Shown piece by piece: positions 50,492 to 54,516 of a stretch of 54,516 bases of DNA. The stretch covers positions 1-54,516 of the forward strand of contig JAGVXD010000005.1 of NCBI GenBank assembly GCA_018303945.1, in the 5' to 3' direction. The first letter of the stretch is position 1; each line of letters starts with the position of its first letter. A program made the translations under genes and the position numbers. The DNA comes from Candidatus Pacearchaeota archaeon. Lineage in GTDB: Archaea; Nanobdellota; Nanobdellia; Pacearchaeales; GW2011-AR1. The notes under the pieces are model-generated. The model was not told where the DNA came from. It ran no database searches and saw only the letters and a program-made list of their open reading frames with translations.

Positions 50492-50706
50492 GGCAGACTG
50501 GGCTACACGTCCTTTCACTAAGGCGAGAAATTGCTATAAAATACAGCCATGACAGCAATGAAATGGCAGTGAGTTTGATAAAGTGAAAGGGCTACTCTGG
50601 GGGCGTGGTACGTTAACAGGCTTGATGACAACAACAGGTCTAATGCTAATGACAGGAACAGGCTTGATAATGACAATGGTTGCTCGGTCGAATAGAATAG
50701 TCTGCC
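50492..50706 (+). ncRNA. DGR template RNA region, bounded by an 8-bp inverted repeat
   Basis: GGCAGACT (50492-50499) and AGTCTGCC (50699-50706) are exact complements enclosing the template repeat; inside, CCTTTCAC/GTGAAAGG form a further stem upstream of TR. No Avd-like ORF fits in 50387-50720, so this gap is probably non-coding template RNA. Confidence 0.6.
50601..50690 (+). repeat. DGR template repeat (TR)
   Basis: 90-bp template with 26 adenines, 11 of them changed in VR. In the VR reading frame it encodes Asn/Asp-rich codons (AAC, AAT) at the positions that vary, the usual DGR arrangement for maximum diversity. Ends 30 bp before the RT start. Confidence 0.95.
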
Positions 50707-50720
50707 GTTAGGATTTTATA

Positions 50721-52166
50721 ATGCTATACACAAAATTATGCTCTTATGAAAATCTTTTCAGCGCTTATCAAAAAGCAAGACAGGGAAAGACAAAGAAGCA
50801 TTATATTCTGACATTTGAGAAAGAGTTGGAAAAGAATCTTAATCAATTACAAATAGAGCTTATAACTCAGACTTACAAGCCAAAGCCTCTGAGAACATTT
50901 ATCATAAGGGATCCAAAAACTAGGAAAATATCAAAATCACGATTTAGGGATAGGGTTATCCATCACGCTCTAATCAATATCATAGGTTCGGATTTCAGCA
51001 AGGGTTTTATTTATGATTCTCATGCAAATCAGATAGGGAAAGGAACATTAAAGGCACTTGAAAGGTTTGATCATTTTAAGCGCAAAGCCTCAAAAAATGG
51101 AACTTGTCCTTGCTATGTGTTGAAGGCAGACATAAGACATTATTTTGAAGAAGTAAATCATAGTGTGCTAATATCAATCCTTAGAAGAAAAATAAAAGAT
51201 GAAAAAGTAATCTGGCTTGTAAAACAGATTCTATCAAATATATCTGAGAATCCATCGGGGGGGGGGGGCGAACGCCTCCAAGGCATGCCTCTTGGCAACT
51301 ACACTTCTCAATTTTTTGCCAATGTATATCTTAATGAACTTGACCAATATGTTAAGCACATCTTAAAGGCAAAATATTACATTCGCTATGTGGATGACTT
51401 TGTTATTCTTTCTCATTCAAAACAAGAGCTTGAATTATACAAAGAGAAAATTGATAGATTCTTAACAGAGATACTGCATCTCAGTTTACATTCCGACAAG
51501 TCAAAAGTGTTGATGCTTGATCAGGGTATTCCCTTTCTCGGATTTAGGATTTTTACACATAGCAGGATAATAAGAAAGGCAAATCTAAGAAAATTTCAGG
51601 GAAAATTTCGGGAATTTAAGACATTATATAAAGAAAGACAAATAAACAGAGAGCAGGTTGTGGAAAAATTAGAAGGTTGGATGGCATATGCAAGACAGGG
51701 CAATACTTACAAATACAGGAGAAAGCTACTCCAAAGATTCAACAAAGATTTTCCAATTAAGAATAAAAGTCAAATCATCCTATCTAAAAAGATAACTAAT
51801 TTTTTCAGAAAGTATTATTCAAGCAAGGTGGAGTTTAGTGTTCAGAAAACATTGTTTCTTCTCAGGAAAGGATTAAGCATAGAAGAGATAGAAAAAGAAA
51901 GATGCCTAAAGCAGGGAACTGTCTGGGAGCACGTTATAAATCTTATAGAGCATGGACAATTAGCTGTTTGGAATATCATGCCTAAAAAGAAAATTGTTTA
52001 TTTATTGCAAAGAATAAAAGATCCCGAAGAGCCTCTTAAGCAGATCAAGGAAAGAATATATGATCAAAGAATAACGTATGATGAGATTGCTTGTGTGAGA
52101 GCACATATGAAGATGAAGGAGAAAATAAAGAAAAGCAATAGCCTTAAACACGCAAAGAGTCACTAG
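50721..52166 (+). CDS. DGR-type reverse transcriptase with C-terminal helix-turn-helix (481 aa)
   Basis: Copies TR RNA into adenine-mutagenised cDNA for transfer to VR. Catalytic Asp137 in LKADIRHYF, motif 4 GMPLGNYTSQFFANVYLNEL (188-207, the DGR-type xxxGNxTSQ), and catalytic YVDD (223-226). A thumb-like region follows with LEGWMAYARQGNTYKY. The last 130 residues add an HTH_40/RecQ-tail-like segment (LRKGLSIEEIEKERCLKQGT), unusual for DGR RTs, which are commonly shorter. A run of 12 G (51257-51268) encodes Gly-rich residues 180-183 just before motif 4. Start ATG 50721. Confidence 0.92.
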   Translation: MLYTKLCSYENLFSAYQKARQGKTKKHYILTFEKELEKNLNQLQIELITQTYKPKPLRTFIIRDPKTRKISKSRFRDRVIHHALINIIGSDFSKGFIYDSHANQIGKGTLKALERFDHFKRKASKNGTCPCYVLKADIRHYFEEVNHSVLISILRRKIKDEKVIWLVKQILSNISENPSGGGGERLQGMPLGNYTSQFFANVYLNELDQYVKHILKAKYYIRYVDDFVILSHSKQELELYKEKIDRFLTEILHLSLHSDKSKVLMLDQGIPFLGFRIFTHSRIIRKANLRKFQGKFREFKTLYKERQINREQVVEKLEGWMAYARQGNTYKYRRKLLQRFNKDFPIKNKSQIILSKKITNFFRKYYSSKVEFSVQKTLFLLRKGLSIEEIEKERCLKQGTVWEHVINLIEHGQLAVWNIMPKKKIVYLLQRIKDPEEPLKQIKERIYDQRITYDEIACVRAHMKMKEKIKKSNSLKHAKSH

Positions 52167-52266
52167 GCAGGCAAAGAAGAATATGGTGAGTGACTGTTTA
52201 GCTATTCTTGCCAGAATAGCGTCGGAAATAATTTATTACCCCTAAATGTGCCTGCTGAATTCCAAG

Positions 52267-54510
52267 CTATTTCAGAAGATTTTTCAGCTTTCTTAAAATA
52301 AACCGAGAATCTAAAGTTTCTCCAAATGTTTTGTAACTTTTTACCAAATTCCGATTAGTGACTACAAAAAACCAGTCATCATACTTGCTATTCAGGTTTC
52401 TTACCTTTTCAGCAATCATCTTTCTGTCCTTTTTTAGATTAATTCCTGTCTCAATCTCAATAGCATATCTCTTACCATTGTGGCTGAAGACAATATCAGG
52501 CATTCTGGTTGTATACATCTCTGCATTTATTCCTCTTAGTTTAAGATAATCTACAATATCATAAATTACAAACATATGATTCAAGCTTTCATTATGTCTT
52601 GGCTTTAATATATAATCTTCTTGCTTGCCAGACACAATGCTCTTTTGAGAAAATAGTTTGTAGCCTTCATTGATTAGATATTTAACTTCATCCTTATTCA
52701 ATTCTTTTTCTTTGTAGAATCTTTTATCCAAATCAACATTTATACTTGCTCCTCCATTGTTTCTTTTTTCAACCACTTTTTTATCAAGTATCTCATCAGC
52801 ATTAGTTGTAATTATCTCATTTTCTTCTGGAGAAGCAACTACCTTTATCTTGCTATGCTCATCTTCCATAATAAGAAGCCCCTCACCAATATTTGCAGTC
52901 AAAAGATGCTCCCTCTCAGAAGGGCTTAAATGAAAAGCTTCGCAAATGTTCTTTATTACTGAAGGTTTCTGTTTTAATAGCATAGTATAGGCAGAATTAG
53001 CTAGAACAGATTTACCTGCTCTTGAATTGAACAGATCTTCTACTTCTTGATTTATAAGCAATAAGCCCATATTGAACTTTCTACAGGTCTTTACTATCTC
53101 AAGAATGTACCCTGCGTCTTCGGTTCTGCTCAATAAAGACCATGCTTCGTCTACCAAGAGAATCTTTCTGCTTATGTCTGACTTCATTTTCATATAAACA
53201 TAATCCAAAACAAGAAACATCACGACTGGTTTGATCTGCTTAGGCATATTTCCAAGATCAAAGCAAACTAGATTATTGTTAAATTTAAGATTAGTGTGCT
53301 TGTTTAGAAAGCTAAAAACTCCTGAGACATACATATCAAGCCTATTAATCACGCTCCTAAGAGTGGCGTTCTCTATTTGTGTGGCTTTTTTGACGAGTTT
53401 TGTTAAAGATTCCAATAAATCTTCCATAATTGGAGGCTCATTACTCCAAGTATCAGATATCATGTTTATCCCTTTATCTGCATAAGCATTAGTTATCGCT
53501 TTGTCTAAAAACGCCTTTTGTGGCTCTGAAAGTCCTCCCAACATAACAGGCATTAAATCCATGAGACTTAGGCGCTTTTCAGTATAGTCATGCCCCATAA
53601 GATCTAAAGGATTAATCAAAGTATTAGACTCCCTGGAAAGATCGATTATTTGCCCACCAAAGCGCTTTACAAGGGCTTTGTACTCTCCTTGGGGATCAAT
53701 TATAATGACTTTCGTGCCATTGAGCAAATAACGTGTAATGAGGAGTTTGCAGAAGTAAGACTTGCCACCCCCTGATTGGGCTAAGACTACTCCATTAGGA
53801 TTGGAAAGCTTGAATATATCTTTAATTATAGGAATATTATTCTTATTAAGTCCTAGCCAAACTCCAGTATTATCTGCTTGCAGGAATTGGCTTGTAAATG
53901 GGAAAAATGCAGAAAGAGCTCTAGTGGTAATATTTCGGTTGACTTTTACCTCATCCATTCCTAAAGGCAAGACCGATTTAAAGCCCTGAATCATTCTGAA
54001 TTTAGCAACTTTGGGCAAAATCATTATGCTGTTTAGCTCTGCTTCTACCTTCTTAGTCAATAAATCTAAGTCGGATACTGAATCTGCTTTGCAAGTTACA
54101 TATAAGCTGATATTAAACAGACGTTCGTCGCCTTTTTGTAAAGTTTCAAGTGTGCTTCTGGTATCGTTATATTGAATTTCTAATGAAGGGTTAATAATCC
54201 CCTTAGACTGCATTGCATAGAGATCTGCTCTTTGTTTTTGAAGCTCTTTGTTTAAGTCTACCAGCATATGTTCTATAGGATATGGCTTGATTTGCAGGCT
54301 TAGATTAAAATCTCCCAGTAGGCTAACAATCCTGTCTAAAAATCCAGGCTCAACAGTTCTTGGATAACCTGAGGCGTAAATTACTCTATAAAAACTCTTA
54401 TTTATATCAAGGTGGTTAATGTTATTATTAATCTCGATGAATTTCTTCTGATTATCTTGCTTTTTTGGAATAAATTTTAAAATTAACTCCTGTAACTGTT
54501 TATTGTTCAA
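52267..54510 (-). CDS. VirB4/TraC-like conjugation ATPase with C-terminal nuclease-like domain (partial or near-complete 5' end)
   Basis: 747 residues in the window. VirB4/CagE-type N-terminal domain, Walker A QSGGGKSYF (245-253), IIIDPQGEY, Walker B KILLVDEAWSLL, and LLLINQEVEDL, all typical of type IV secretion or archaeal conjugation ATPases. After about residue 640, PDIVFSHNGKRYAIEIETG looks like a PD-(D/E)xK nuclease core (Asp...Glu-x-Glu). The first codon in the window is TTG at 54510 and the frame is open to the edge, so the true start may lie outside. Suggests a mobile or integrated element adjoining the DGR. Confidence 0.82.
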   Translation of the reverse strand: MNNKQLQELILKFIPKKQDNQKKFIEINNNINHLDINKSFYRVIYASGYPRTVEPGFLDRIVSLLGDFNLSLQIKPYPIEHMLVDLNKELQKQRADLYAMQSKGIINPSLEIQYNDTRSTLETLQKGDERLFNISLYVTCKADSVSDLDLLTKKVEAELNSIMILPKVAKFRMIQGFKSVLPLGMDEVKVNRNITTRALSAFFPFTSQFLQADNTGVWLGLNKNNIPIIKDIFKLSNPNGVVLAQSGGGKSYFCKLLITRYLLNGTKVIIIDPQGEYKALVKRFGGQIIDLSRESNTLINPLDLMGHDYTEKRLSLMDLMPVMLGGLSEPQKAFLDKAITNAYADKGINMISDTWSNEPPIMEDLLESLTKLVKKATQIENATLRSVINRLDMYVSGVFSFLNKHTNLKFNNNLVCFDLGNMPKQIKPVVMFLVLDYVYMKMKSDISRKILLVDEAWSLLSRTEDAGYILEIVKTCRKFNMGLLLINQEVEDLFNSRAGKSVLANSAYTMLLKQKPSVIKNICEAFHLSPSEREHLLTANIGEGLLIMEDEHSKIKVVASPEENEIITTNADEILDKKVVEKRNNGGASINVDLDKRFYKEKELNKDEVKYLINEGYKLFSQKSIVSGKQEDYILKPRHNESLNHMFVIYDIVDYLKLRGINAEMYTTRMPDIVFSHNGKRYAIEIETGINLKKDRKMIAEKVRNLNSKYDDWFFVVTNRNLVKSYKTFGETLDSRFILRKLKNLLK

Positions 54511-54516
54511 TCGTTC

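Noticed and set aside
50721-52166. RT as part of a group II intron or retron
   Set aside because: TR/VR pair with adenine-only differences and the GNxTSQ motif identify a DGR; no intron domain V or msr/msd structure noted.

Overview
The window looks like the chromosome of an AT-rich archaeon, most likely a small-genome DPANN lineage of the Pacearchaeota/Woesearchaeota type. The archaeal assignment rests on family B DNA polymerase, FEN1, RFC small and large subunits, a HerA-type ATPase, a Trm5-like methyltransferase, ribosomal protein eL41, two tRNA genes with introns just 3' of the anticodon, and TATA boxes about 25-30 bp upstream of many start codons (leaderless transcripts). The lineage is an inference; no rRNA is present.

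Layout. 1-13.4 kb is mostly core: PolB, FEN1, a Trm5-like methyltransferase, a HerA-like ATPase, a membrane-anchored DsbA-like protein, Fe/Mn superoxide dismutase, and an operon of RFC-S, a small protein and RFC-L, followed by a hemerythrin-like protein and intron-bearing tRNA-Glu(CTC). 13.7-21.0 kb begins with a 3-methyladenine DNA glycosylase. It continues with an unusual eight-gene overlapping operon: an AbrB-like regulator directly behind a 25-bp perfect palindrome, a protein of unknown fold, five small proteins (four built from tandem ~60-residue repeats) sharing a C-terminal tail, and a fused SNF2-helicase/methyltransferase. 21.0-27.7 kb has a lipoprotein, DisA (c-di-AMP synthase), an RbgA/YlqF-like GTPase, eL41, a HEPN gene broken by an in-frame amber codon, a secreted EF-hand protein, a GC-rich island that may be a structured RNA, and a decayed methyltransferase.

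28.99-32.62 kb is a mobile element bounded by perfect 27-bp inverted repeats. It carries a DDE transposase, a second AbrB-like protein, and a type II restriction-modification pair (SPPY DNA methyltransferase and MvaI/BcnI-like endonuclease). It sits 45 bp from the 5' end of tRNA-Gln(CTG). 32.6-44 kb has small membrane proteins, intron-bearing tRNA-Thr(GGT), UppP, and an extracellular-polysaccharide locus: two NodB-type deacetylases, LamG proteins, a nucleotide-sugar dehydrogenase and a processive GT2 synthase. 44.3-49.5 kb has membrane and coiled-coil proteins, tRNA-Trp(CCA), a PIN-nuclease operon, a VTT-like membrane protein and a second PIN protein.

49.6-52.2 kb is a diversity-generating retroelement (DGR). 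It has a target gene with a 90-bp variable repeat, a 90-bp template repeat that differs from it at 11 positions (all adenines in the template), and a DGR-type reverse transcriptase. The RT gene carries a run of 12 G and an apparent C-terminal helix-turn-helix. A VirB4/TraC-like ATPase with a C-terminal nuclease-like domain runs off the right edge.

The two strongest discovery candidates are the DGR, with its unusual RT and frameshifted target, and the tandem-repeat-protein/SNF2-methyltransferase operon. Three families of dispersed or in-gene palindromic repeats also occur, two of them inside reading frames. All family assignments are from recognised motifs; no database search was run.
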